Assembly (NCBI GenBank): GCA_047604965.1 | Contig: JASGGQ010000070.1 | Span: 1 to 14,830 of the forward strand | Direction: 5' to 3' | Length of the DNA: 14,830 nucleotides | Source: JAGIBJ01 sp047604965 | Lineage (GTDB): Bacteria > Actinomycetota > Thermoleophilia > Solirubrobacterales > Solirubrobacteraceae | In this document: piece by piece, positions 6,406 to 11,960 of the stretch | How the letters are laid out: every line of letters begins with the position of its first letter | Numbering within the stretch: position 1 is the stretch's first letter | Position numbers and translations under genes: made by a program | The notes under the pieces: model-generated | Told to the model about the DNA's origin: nothing | The model's input: the letters and a program-made list of their open reading frames with translations, nothing else | Database searches by the model: none

Positions 6406-8265
6406 ATGTCACATCTTGCAGGCCGTCCGCGCGGCATCTTCACGCGCGCAGCCACACTTGCCGTTGCCGCCACCTCACTGCTGGTCATCAACGCGCCAGC
6501 CGCCGACGCCGCCAGCGCTCGCGTGAGCGACAAGCTTGCGACTGCGGTCACCCCCGACGGTCGCTACATCGTCTTCTCCGACAATACGGTGCTCGACCGC
6601 AGCACCAACACCACGCACACGCTGCCCGGCGCGTCGGTCAGCCTCAGCGTCGACGGCTCCCGTGCGCTGTACCACGTCGGCGACGACCTCTACGTGCGCG
6701 ACCTCAAGAACGACGACGCCCAACCAATCCGCGTAAATCTCAGCCCTGACGGCGACGCCGTCCCCGCCACCAACGCGGCGCTCGTCAGCGGCGGGACAGC
6801 AGTCACCTTCGAGACGGCTGAACAGCCGACCCGCATCCTCACGATCGAGGTCGGCGAAACACAAAGCAAGCTCGTACTGGCCAACGCCAAACTCCAGCAG
6901 GCCTCTTCCGACGGCCAAGTAGTCGTGTTCTCGCGCACGCTCCCCGACGAGCCGCGCCCCGCGATCCCTGCGGGTCGAAACGCGAAAGCCAGCGTCGGGG
7001 GCCAGCTACTCGGCTACGTCGCTAACGGCGCGGCACCGCGCGTCCTCGGCATCACCCAGTGGCGCGAGCATGTGCTCGCGCCCAACGGCGCGCTGCCATG
7101 CAACACCAACACCGACGGCTACGACGAAACAACACCAAGCGTCGCACTCGCCCAACGCGGTGAGGCGGGCGGCAGCTACCTGCTTCAAACAAACAACTCA
7201 ACGAAGTTCTGGTGGTCCAATAGCACGCCGCTATCCTGGGGCACGACCTCCCAAGACCCGTATTCCCCGGCGACCGCCCGCATCTGGGAGAACCACTCCG
7301 ACGGCAGTTGGTACAACCACTGGGCCGTTCAGAGTCCAGCCGCCGGCGCAAACATCGTCAACGCGAACTTCGTCCTGACCGACGGGTCCACCAGCCCGTT
7401 CAACGGCACCGCCACCGCCCTCCTGCCCTTCAACGGTGGCGCCGGAGCCGTACTCGTTGGCACGCCCTTCCCGGGATACTCCGACGTCGAAACGGGCCCG
7501 GCTGGCACATTCGTAACCGACGGCGAGCCGAGTCCGACACAGTACGACGCCGACTGGCAGTCGCTGCCGCGTGAGAGCGACCCGCTGCTGACCGGTGACG
7601 AGCACGTACAGGTCAGTTGGGAAACGTGCATCGAGCCGACATCAACCTTCACCCCAGCCCCAGCCCCAGCCGCGACGCCTGAGGCAACGCCAACCCCAAC
7701 TGCAACGCCCGAGCCGACACCGACCGACACCGCGACGCCCACCCCGACACCAACGCGACTCTCGTACGCGGTTCGCGGGACGGCGACGCTGCGCACGCTG
7801 ACGCGCGGTTCGGTGCCGCTCACCGGGCAGCTCGACGCGACCATCGACGCAGCGACCGGCAAGTACACCGCCACCACGCAATTCAACCCGACGCAAGGCC
7901 GCCTGACCGTCGTCGGCATCCTGCCCGTCACCGCGTCGCTGAGCTTCGTACCCAGTGGCGACACGACCGGCCAACTCAACGACGACCAGCTCACCGCCGA
8001 CCTGCGGTTCCGTACCAAGGTGACCTCCGCGAAGCTCTTCGGAGCGATCCCGCTTGCCGCCGGCAACAGCTGCCAAACCAAGCAGCTCTCCGCCGTCACG
8101 CTCACCGGCACCGGCGCGTTCGACCCCATCGGCGGCGGCACGATCGCAGGCAACTACGACATGAGCGACCTCAACGGCTGCGGCCTCTTCAACGGCGTGA
8201 TCTCCACCGTCACCGCCGGCAACGGCAACACGCTCAGCCTCACGCTCACACCCCGAAACAGCTAA
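6406..8265 (+). CDS. Secreted propeller-like protein with PT-rich linker and C-terminal beta domain
   Basis: The protein has 619 residues. Residues 1-36 are a signal peptide (AATLAVAATSLLVINAPAAD, then AASA). Residues about 40-215 contain WD40/TolB-like repeats, such as ATAVTPDGRYIVFSD, VSLSVDGSRALYHVGDDLYV and LQQASSDGQVVVFSRT. A middle region (about 216-405) is rich in W, N and G with no family I recognise. Residues about 410-448 are a Pro/Thr/Ala linker (TPTPTATPEPTPTDTATPTP), likely flexible and possibly glycosylated. Residues about 450-619 form a beta-rich domain with a TATLRTLTRGSVPLTGQLDA start, a conserved Cys pair and an LSLTLTP end, which I recall from other secreted actinobacterial proteins but cannot name. 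There is no catalytic motif. An AGAGAAG lies just before the ATG, and TAGACT (6345-6350) could be a -10. Confidence 0.75.
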   Translation: MSHLAGRPRGIFTRAATLAVAATSLLVINAPAADAASARVSDKLATAVTPDGRYIVFSDNTVLDRSTNTTHTLPGASVSLSVDGSRALYHVGDDLYVRDLKNDDAQPIRVNLSPDGDAVPATNAALVSGGTAVTFETAEQPTRILTIEVGETQSKLVLANAKLQQASSDGQVVVFSRTLPDEPRPAIPAGRNAKASVGGQLLGYVANGAAPRVLGITQWREHVLAPNGALPCNTNTDGYDETTPSVALAQRGEAGGSYLLQTNNSTKFWWSNSTPLSWGTTSQDPYSPATARIWENHSDGSWYNHWAVQSPAAGANIVNANFVLTDGSTSPFNGTATALLPFNGGAGAVLVGTPFPGYSDVETGPAGTFVTDGEPSPTQYDADWQSLPRESDPLLTGDEHVQVSWETCIEPTSTFTPAPAPAATPEATPTPTATPEPTPTDTATPTPTPTRLSYAVRGTATLRTLTRGSVPLTGQLDATIDAATGKYTATTQFNPTQGRLTVVGILPVTASLSFVPSGDTTGQLNDDQLTADLRFRTKVTSAKLFGAIPLAAGNSCQTKQLSAVTLTGTGAFDPIGGGTIAGNYDMSDLNGCGLFNGVISTVTAGNGNTLSLTLTPRNS

Positions 8266-8268
8266 CCC

Positions 8269-8604
8269 GTGCCGCCGCGCCGACCACCCGTCGGCGCGCT
8301 CGACAAACTTGAGGAACACGGCCCTGGACTGCGCCGTCCCGTTGTCGGAAACATCGTCGGGAGTCGCCTCTCGGGCGCCGAGATCGAGCTACACGACCTA
8401 CGCGAGCATCGTGGCGTGACGCAGACCGCCCTCGCTGCCGCCCTCGGGATTGCGCGCCCGCGCGTCTCACGCATCGAACACGACGGCGAAGACCTCCGCC
8501 TCTCCACCGTCCAGCGCTACGTCGAAGCGCTCGGCGGACAACTCAAAATCATCGCCACCTTCGACGACGGCGACGAAATCACCCTCCGCTCACGCGCCGC
8601 CTAG
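8269..8604 (+). pseudogene. In-frame fusion of a HigB/Gp49-like toxin fragment to an XRE antitoxin
   Basis: The 111-codon frame has two sources. Residues 9-33 (GALDKLEEHGPGLRRP, then VVGNIVGSR) align without gaps to residues 28-52 of the intact toxin at 12259-12618, with 15 of 25 identical. Residues 36-108 align to residues 30-100 of the intact XRE antitoxin at 11957-12259, including the HTH (RGVTQTALAAALGIARPRVS), QRYVEALGG and FDDGDEI. The toxin's N-terminal 27 residues, its C-terminal half and the antitoxin's first 29 residues are missing. This is best explained by deletions, with the internal joint near 8368-8373. The only possible start is a GTG 3 nt after the stop of the preceding secreted gene, in the same frame, so expression is doubtful. 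If translated it would still carry the DNA-binding domain. Confidence 0.75.
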
Positions 8605-8606
8605 CA

Positions 8607-8634
8607 CCGTCCGCAAACGACCGATCACGGACGG
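8607..8634. terminator. Weak hairpin after the toxin-antitoxin fusion
   Basis: The arms CCGTCCG (8607-8613) and CGGACGG (8628-8634) enclose a 14-nt loop. It begins just 2 nt after the TAG at 8602-8604. No T-tract follows, so its role as a terminator is a guess. Confidence 0.3.
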
Positions 8635-8779
8635 CTCGCCAGACCGGCCGCCGATCGCCAGCCGATGGCTGCCAGAAACCGTTGCCCGAAACCTGCGGCC
8701 CGCAACGGCGGCACCCGGCCGGTCTCAGTCAAAGGCGGCAGCAGCGGCGCAACTCGCGGTGTGACCAGGCGCCCACCGG

Positions 8780-8785
8780 TACGCT
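8780..8785 (+). promoter_or_regulatory. Candidate -10 of the 121-residue unknown gene
   Basis: TACGCT lies 6 nt before the GTG at 8792, giving a leaderless geometry. The surrounding 14 bases, CCGGTACGCTGCGG, recur exactly at about 12906-12919 upstream of the ATPase gene. Confidence 0.4.
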
Positions 8786-8791
8786 GCGGGC

Positions 8792-9157
8792 GTGGCGAAA
8801 AAACGTGCCAAGCGTGGCGACCGGCCCGAGCGGTTGAAAGCACCGTCGGTCCCGTACGCCGGTGGCCCCGACGGCCTCGCGATCGAACTGCGCGCGTCGC
8901 TTCCGCTGCCCGCGCGGGCGCGCTACCACGACGAACTGCACGACCTGCGCCGCAGCACCGACGACTCCTGGCAACGCGCCCTGGAGTTCCTCTGGGAACA
9001 ACTCGGCACCCGCTGGACTGCGCACGGCACCACGATCGACAAACGTAAAGAACTACTCGGCCGGTACCGCATGGCCAGCCAAGCCGAACGGCGGTTCGTG
9101 CGCGACGCACTACGCCAACACCTCGCCGAATACTTCCCCGAAATGCAGCGCCCATAA
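8792..9157 (+). CDS. Hypothetical basic protein, 121 residues
   Basis: I do not recognise this family. The N-terminus is strongly basic (MAKKRAKRGDRPERLK), then come a possible strand (GLAIELRASLPL) and mostly helical segments (RARYHDELHDLRRS, SWQRALEFLWEQLG, QAERRFVRDALRQHLAEYF). No catalytic motif, signal peptide or membrane segment is seen. The start is a GTG with a -10-like TACGCT 6 nt upstream. The last 31 codons and 10 further bases are duplicated at 10737-10839, where the rest of the gene is different. It ends 40 bp before the Phd-VapC operon. Its helical, basic character could suit nucleic-acid binding, but that is only a guess. Confidence 0.6.
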   Translation: MAKKRAKRGDRPERLKAPSVPYAGGPDGLAIELRASLPLPARARYHDELHDLRRSTDDSWQRALEFLWEQLGTRWTAHGTTIDKRKELLGRYRMASQAERRFVRDALRQHLAEYFPEMQRP

Positions 9158-9167
9158 CCAGCGGCGC
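9065..9167 (+). repeat. 103-bp direct repeat, copy A
   Basis: This covers the 3' end of the 121-residue gene, its stop codon and 10 bases beyond. It matches 10737-10839 with 8 mismatches by eye (95 of 103, about 92%). The protein stays YRMASQAERRFV-x-DALRQHLAEYFPEM in both copies. The Phd-VapC operon starts 31 bp after the repeat. Confidence 0.85.
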
Positions 9168-9183
9168 CACACCACCGCACTAG

Positions 9184-9195
9184 CTAAGCTCTTAG
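9184..9195 (+). promoter_or_regulatory. Candidate -10 and operator of phd-vapC
   Basis: TAAGCT (9185-9190) is followed after 7 nt by the ATG at 9198, with no Shine-Dalgarno, so a leaderless start is likely. It sits inside the inverted repeat CTAAG-CT-CTTAG (9184-9195), where an autorepressing antitoxin could bind. Confidence 0.4.
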
Positions 9196-9197
9196 TC

Positions 9198-9479
9198 ATG
9201 AGGCAAGTGAACGTACACGAAGCCAAAACGCAGCTTTCCCGTCTCCTTGAAGAAGTGGAACGCGGTGAGGAGATCACGATCGCGCGGCACGGGAAGCCGG
9301 TCGCGGTGCTCTCCAAGGTGCCAGCTGCACAGCACAGCGGCTTCGGCAGCGTGCCCGAGTTCGCCGAATGGACGCCGCAGCGGATGGCGGAACTCGACGC
9401 CGAACTGCTCCGCGATGCTGAGCGCGAGGAGAAAGAGGAACACGCACAACTCATGCGCAACCTCGACGGCGCGGCATGA
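9198..9479 (+). CDS. Phd/YefM-type antitoxin
   Basis: The protein has 93 residues. The N-terminal domain (MRQVNVHEAKTQLSRLLEEV, then ERGEEITIARHGKPVAVLSK) is a textbook Phd/YefM DNA-binding fold, with the TQLS-LL-EVE-GEE-I-I-R-GKPVA pattern intact. The C-terminal part (WTPQRMAELDAELLRDAERE, then EKEEHAQLM) is acidic and helical, as expected for a toxin-wrapping tail. The longer open frame from 8862 is a shadow of the preceding gene. Its stop overlaps the vapC start (ATGA), giving translational coupling. It should neutralise the PIN toxin and repress its own promoter. Confidence 0.92.
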   Translation: MRQVNVHEAKTQLSRLLEEVERGEEITIARHGKPVAVLSKVPAAQHSGFGSVPEFAEWTPQRMAELDAELLRDAEREEKEEHAQLMRNLDGAA

Positions 9480-9856
9480 GCGGCCTGCTGCTCGACACGA
9501 ATGTCGTCGTGGCGTATCTCGGTGGGAACGCCAAGCTGGGACGCCGTGCCGCAGCGGTGATCGAAGCTTCGCGAGGTTCCGCCGTGGTCAGCGCCGTGTC
9601 AATCTTCGAGATCGCAACGAATGCCGCAATCGGCAAACTCCCGGCGCCCGCTGACCTTTCGGGAATCGTGGTGCGAGCCGGCTTCGAGCCGCTCGCCGTT
9701 CGCTTCTCACACGCAGAACGAGTTCGCGACCTGCCACTGCTGCACCGCGACCCGTTTGACCGGCTGCTCGTGGCGCAAGCCCAAGTCGAAGAGCTTGTCC
9801 TGCTCACCACCGACGCGCAACTCAGCGCCTACGACATCGACTGCCACATACTCTGA
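9476..9856 (+). CDS. vapC: VapC-type PIN ribonuclease toxin
   Basis: The protein has 126 residues, full length for a VapC. The four acidic positions of the PIN active site are all present: Asp7 in LLLDTN, Glu45 in SIFEIA, Asp92 and Asp95 in HRDPFDRLLVAQA, and Asp113 in LLTTDAQ. The middle segment GKLPAPADL matches the usual VapC family pattern. VapC enzymes are Mg2+-dependent endoribonucleases that cut tRNA or rRNA. The gene starts in the ATGA overlap with the Phd-type antitoxin and should be active unless neutralised. No decay is visible. Confidence 0.93.
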   Translation: MSGLLLDTNVVVAYLGGNAKLGRRAAAVIEASRGSAVVSAVSIFEIATNAAIGKLPAPADLSGIVVRAGFEPLAVRFSHAERVRDLPLLHRDPFDRLLVAQAQVEELVLLTTDAQLSAYDIDCHIL

Positions 9857-9960
9857 GCGCCGCCCCGAGTTTCGCAGCGACGCGGACTACGGCGCCGCAC
9901 CCCAAGCGTGCGATGCTGTGCAGCGATCCCGCAGGCACGCTGCTCATCGATCCCAACGGC

Positions 9961-10140
9961 GTCGGAGAAGTCTTCGTCCTTGGTAACGAGGATCGCGCCG
10001 TGTTCTTAGGCGTAGTTCCAGATTTCGCGGTCTGGGGTGTCGCCGCTGGCGGTGTCGGTGACGTGCTCGGCGTGGTGTCCGTGCGCGGTGAGGAGTCGAG
10101 CGAGCGCGGGCGGAAGCTGCGCGTCGATCAGGAAGCGCAA
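9961..10140 (-). pseudogene. DUF5615 PIN-like toxin remnant with an internal stop
   Basis: On the minus strand a TTG at 10140, one base after the antitoxin stop, opens RFLIDAQLPPALARLLTAHG, then HHAEHVTDTASGDTPDREIW, ending in NYA. A TAA stands at 10006-10008 (codon 45), and the frame then continues as EHGAILVTKDEDFSD. Both parts fit the DUF5615 (Mut7-C-like PIN) family, whose members start FL-D-L-P and carry a VTKDEDF motif. Beyond about 9961 family resemblance stops, so the C-terminus is also lost. Downstream to 9857 no gene is seen. One nonsense codon plus a missing tail implies an inactivated toxin beside an intact DUF433 antitoxin. Confidence 0.8.
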
Positions 10141-10141
10141 G

Positions 10142-10366
10142 TCACGCGGCGATCACGACAGCGTGATCGGCCTGAGCGGCGGCGTACTGGAGGCACGCCT
10201 GGATGTCTTCGCGCGCGAGGTATGGGTAGTCCTCAAGGATCTCGGCTTCGTCGGCTCCGGCAGCGAGAAGCGAGAGCACATCGGAAACGCGCATCCGCGT
10301 CCCGCGCACAGTCGGTCGCCCATGCGCGATTTCGCTATCGACCGTGATCCGCTCCAGCAGCGACAT
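10142..10366 (-). CDS. DUF433-family antitoxin
   Basis: The protein has 74 residues and is a complete DUF433 domain: LERITVDSEIAHGRPTVRGT, then R-MRVSDVLSLLAAGADEAEIL and EDYPYLAREDIQACLQYAA. The GRP-VRGTR-V-D-L core and the D-YP-L--EDI--CL-YA pattern are both intact. These winged-HTH-like proteins are usually encoded directly before DUF5615 toxins, exactly as here, with one base between the antitoxin stop and the toxin's TTG. The longer frame to 10702 is not used: the ATG at 10366 has a TACTCT -10 box 7 nt upstream. It is likely still expressed although its toxin is broken. Confidence 0.9.
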   Translation of the reverse strand: MSLLERITVDSEIAHGRPTVRGTRMRVSDVLSLLAAGADEAEILEDYPYLAREDIQACLQYAAAQADHAVVIAA

Positions 10367-10373
10367 GCTTCTA

Positions 10374-10379
10374 AGAGTA
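10374..10379 (-). promoter_or_regulatory. Candidate -10 of the DUF433 antitoxin
   Basis: TACTCT on the minus strand lies 7 nt before the ATG at 10366, with no Shine-Dalgarno. A CTCGAC at 10398-10403, 18 bp upstream, is a poor -35 candidate. Confidence 0.45.
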
Positions 10380-10432
10380 GCCGTCGCAGGGCGACCCGTC
10401 GAGTGGGGATCAAGTCGGTGTACGTGGCGTTC

Positions 10433-10612
10433 ATGGTGCGAGAGCTCGTCGAGGCGGAGGTTTCTGCGTTGATCGATGTCGCGATTCCGAAGCTTTGTCC
10501 GGGCTCGTATTTCCCTTCGTTTCTGGAGCCCCGCAAGCGGCATGAGCAGCCGCTCGTGGCGACCGCGATCCGGCAAGTCTTCGCTGCCGAGACGGGAAAG
10601 GAAGCCAGGGCA
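10433..10612 (+). mobile_element. Internally deleted IS256 (Mutator)-family transposase remnant
   Basis: The translated frame reads MVRELVEAEVSALI, then DVAIPKLCPGSYFPSFLEPR, KRHEQPLVA and TAIRQVFAAETGKEARA. The central LRIPKLR-GSYFPSFLEPR-R-E-ALVAV motif is characteristic of IS256-family transposases. The first part matches their N-terminal LV-AFLEAEVEALIGA segment, and the last matches a more C-terminal IRQVFA-P----AR segment, so two internal stretches are missing. The DDE catalytic core is gone. No terminal inverted repeats were found, and the in-frame sequence after about 10612 is unrelated. This is a dead scar of an insertion sequence inside the TA island. Confidence 0.8.
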
Positions 10613-10685
10613 GACCGCCCGCCGATACCCCAGCGAGACCTCAATACTCTCCCTCCTCACCCCGCCCGACCAGCCCGACACCACA

Positions 10686-10829
10686 GACCGCCCCGAACTC
10701 AAAGCCGCGTGGCTGGGCGGCCGCGCGCGGGCGTTTTACCGCATGGCCAGCCAAGCCGAACGGCGGTTCGTCTGCGACGCGCTGCGCCAACACCTCGCCG
10801 AATACTTCCCCGAGATGGAGCGGCCGTAA
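10686..10829 (+). pseudogene. 3' remnant of a gene related to the 121-residue unknown
   Basis: The frame DRPELKAAWLGGRARAF, then YRMASQAERRFVCDALRQHL and AEYFPEMERP, ends in a TAA. The last 31 codons match the gene at 8792-9157, but the preceding part does not, so this is either a different family member or a recombinant. No start codon or promoter is seen in the expected place, and the sequence just upstream is the IS256 scar. The 5' end was probably lost in that event. The MazEF-like operon begins 105 bp downstream. Confidence 0.6.
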
Positions 10830-10839
10830 CCAGCGGCGC
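10737..10839 (+). repeat. 103-bp direct repeat, copy B
   Basis: This matches 9065-9167 at 95 of 103 positions. The match includes the 10 bases after the stop codon (CAGCGGCGC), so the shared tract is more than protein conservation. It ends 95 bp before the MazE-like start. Confidence 0.85.
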
Positions 10840-10889
10840 ACCCCGACCTGGACGCTTACTCGACATTTCCCCCGCGTGCGACAGCCGGC

Positions 10890-10909
10890 GCGTACACTGG
10901 CGTATACGC
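10890..10909 (+). promoter_or_regulatory. Inverted-repeat operator and -10 of the mazEF-like operon
   Basis: GCGTACAC-TGGC-GTATACGC is an inverted repeat with 7 of 8 arm positions matching. It contains TACACT (10893-10898), a good -10 candidate. An RHH antitoxin could bind here and repress its own operon. Confidence 0.5.
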
Positions 10910-10920
10910 AACGCGAAGCA

Positions 10921-10928
10921 AAAAGGAG
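10921..10928 (+). promoter_or_regulatory. Strong Shine-Dalgarno of the mazE-like gene
   Basis: AAAAGGAG ends 6 nt before the ATG at 10935. Most other genes in this window lack any Shine-Dalgarno, so this operon has a different initiation style. Confidence 0.8.
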
Positions 10929-10934
10929 CCGCAG

Positions 10935-11180
10935 ATGGCAGCCACAGTAACGGTGCGCGTCAGCCCGGAAACGCGCGAGCGCCTCAACCGCCTCAGCCGA
11001 CAGCGCAACACCACGACCGCCGCGCTTCTGGACGATCTCACCACCCAAGCCGAAGAGCATGAACTGCTCAACGATCTCAACGCCGCATTCACGGCGCTAC
11101 ATCAAGACGCTGCGGCATGGAACGAGCACCTCACCGAGACGGCGGCGTGGGACGGCACACTCGGTGATCTCACCGCATGA
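10935..11180 (+). CDS. Ribbon-helix-helix (MazE-like) antitoxin
   Basis: The protein has 81 residues. The N-terminal 40 residues (ATVTVRVSPETRERLNRLSR, then QRNTTTAALLDDLTTQAEE) form a ribbon-helix-helix: one strand of alternating residues followed by two helices. The C-terminus (LLNDLNAAFTALHQDAAAWN, then EHLTETAAWDGTL) is acidic and aromatic, as expected of a tail that fills a MazF groove. It has a strong Shine-Dalgarno and an upstream inverted repeat. The stop overlaps the toxin start by 4 bases (ATGA). It should neutralise the neighbouring MazF-like toxin and autoregulate. Confidence 0.88.
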   Translation: MAATVTVRVSPETRERLNRLSRQRNTTTAALLDDLTTQAEEHELLNDLNAAFTALHQDAAAWNEHLTETAAWDGTLGDLTA

Positions 11181-11527
11181 ACCTCCCGGCAGCTCGCCAG
11201 GGCGAGGTGTGGGACGCCAACCTGAGCCCCACCTCCGGCCACGAACAAGCAGGAACGAGGCCCTGCCTCATCATCTCCGTCGACAGCTTCGGAACGGGCG
11301 CCACGAACCTCGCGATTGTCGTCCCGCTCACCAGCAAAGACAAGAACGTCAAGATGGACGTACGGATCGACCCGCCCGAGGGCGGCCTTGACGTCCCTTC
11401 GTTCGCGATGCCGTACCAGGTGCGGACGATCAGCCGCGAACGCCTGATCAGGAAGCGCGGATCGGTGACTCCAAGCACCAGCAGCACCGTATCCCAGCGC
11501 GTCCGAATGCTCGTCTACGCAGCGTGA
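11177..11527 (+). CDS. mazF: MazF/PemK-family endoribonuclease toxin
   Basis: The protein has 116 residues, the usual MazF length. The family signature is clear at the N-terminus: RQGEVWDANLSPTSGHEQAG, then TRPCLIIS, with the conserved Arg of the EQAG-RP motif and the E-W of the first strand. The middle NLAIVVPLTSKDK holds the conserved Thr/Ser after the PLT strand. The C-terminus (SFAMPYQVRTISRERLIRKR) matches the Q-RT-S--RL pattern. MazF cleaves single-stranded RNA at short motifs. It is coupled to the RHH antitoxin by ATGA, and no decay is visible. It is followed 9 bases later by a converging HigBA remnant. Confidence 0.93.
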   Translation: MNLPAARQGEVWDANLSPTSGHEQAGTRPCLIISVDSFGTGATNLAIVVPLTSKDKNVKMDVRIDPPEGGLDVPSFAMPYQVRTISRERLIRKRGSVTPSTSSTVSQRVRMLVYAA

Positions 11528-11536
11528 GGCTGATGC

Positions 11537-11569
11537 TCACCCCGGCGCTACTGGATCGAACATTGGCAT
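11537..11569 (-). pseudogene. HigA antitoxin start fragment (10 codons)
   Basis: The minus-strand ATG at 11569 opens MPMFDPVAPG and then meets TGA. The MPM-x-P-xPGE opening is that of HigA-type XRE antitoxins, and removing one G would give PGEHQPH. A full Shine-Dalgarno, AAGGAGG (11577-11583), precedes it by 7 nt. The rest of the gene is gone: it stops only 9 bases from the end of the MazF gene. It is a remnant. Confidence 0.6.
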
Positions 11570-11722
11570 CGCCAAACCTCCTTGGTGATTCCTCGGGCGC
11601 CCTGGCACGTCCAGCACCGTCAGGATGCGCCGGAGCTTCGGAACCTGCTGGGCGGGCACGCCACGCTTGGAACCGCTCTCGTAGAGATCCCTCAAGCCCT
11701 TGTGCGAAAAGCTGACGGTCAC
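11570..11722 (-). pseudogene. HigB/RelE-type toxin remnant lacking its C-terminal half
   Basis: From the GTG at 11722 (minus) the frame reads VTVSFSHKGLRDLYESGSKR, then GVPAQQVPKLRRILTVLDV, the first half of a HigB-1-type toxin (F-HKGL--L-E-G---G----- -KL-RIL--LD). After LDV at about 11606 the family pattern (PEDL---G--LHPLKG) is missing, and the frame runs into the Shine-Dalgarno of the HigA fragment. An internal deletion from the middle of the toxin to just before the antitoxin is the simplest explanation. HigB needs the lost half for folding and RNA binding, so it is inactive. The GTG overlaps a TGA (GTGA) ending a short frame with a 16-residue ATG option, which may be chance. Confidence 0.75.
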
Positions 11723-11784
11723 AGGTCCCGCTGTATCGCGTCGCGCATCACGACACCACTGGCCAGCATCCGCAGGTAGGCGCT

Positions 11785-11818
11785 GCCCGGCAACGGCCGT
11801 TCCCGGGCAGCGCACCGG
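11785..11818. repeat. 34-bp palindromic direct repeat, copy 1
   Basis: It is nearly identical (33 of 34) to 12662-12695. The first 24 bases, GCCCGGCAACGGCCGTTCCC plus GGGC, form a near-perfect palindrome around AACGGCCGTT with a single C/C mismatch pair in the arms. It lies 63 bp upstream of the HigB remnant on the minus strand. Confidence 0.8.
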
Positions 11819-11867
11819 CGGTCAGTAGCGAGGCACCCACCGAAGCACCCGCCAAACCCGCCGCCCG

Positions 11868-11960
11868 CTAGGCGGCAAGCTTGGCGTCTTCGACCTCGTG
11901 GCTGTGGCCAGCGAGGTCGCCGAGCTTCTTCATCATCGTTGCCATGTCGCTTGCTTTCAT
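11868..11960 (-). CDS. 30-residue small ORF coupled to the XRE antitoxin
   Basis: The minus-strand ATG at 11960 overlaps the XRE antitoxin stop as ATGA. It opens MKASDMATMMKKLGDLAGHS, then HEVEDAKLAA and TAG. A second ATG at 11945 would give 25 residues. The sequence is helical and charged with a clean end. It could be a third small product of the operon, or the first codons of a lost gene. No family is recognised and no Shine-Dalgarno is seen, so it relies on coupling. Confidence 0.4.
   Translation of the reverse strand: MKASDMATMMKKLGDLAGHSHEVEDAKLAA

Noticed and set aside
7633..7755. Repetitive CCCCAGCC/CCGACACC tract as a CRISPR or minisatellite
   Set aside because: It encodes the Pro/Thr/Ala linker of the secreted protein, and the repeat units are short and irregular.
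10037..11062. 341-residue plus-strand frame as one gene
   Set aside because: Only 10433-10612 is family-like (IS256 scar). The rest reads across the antisense of DUF433, the duplicated fragment and the mazE-like gene in the wrong frame.
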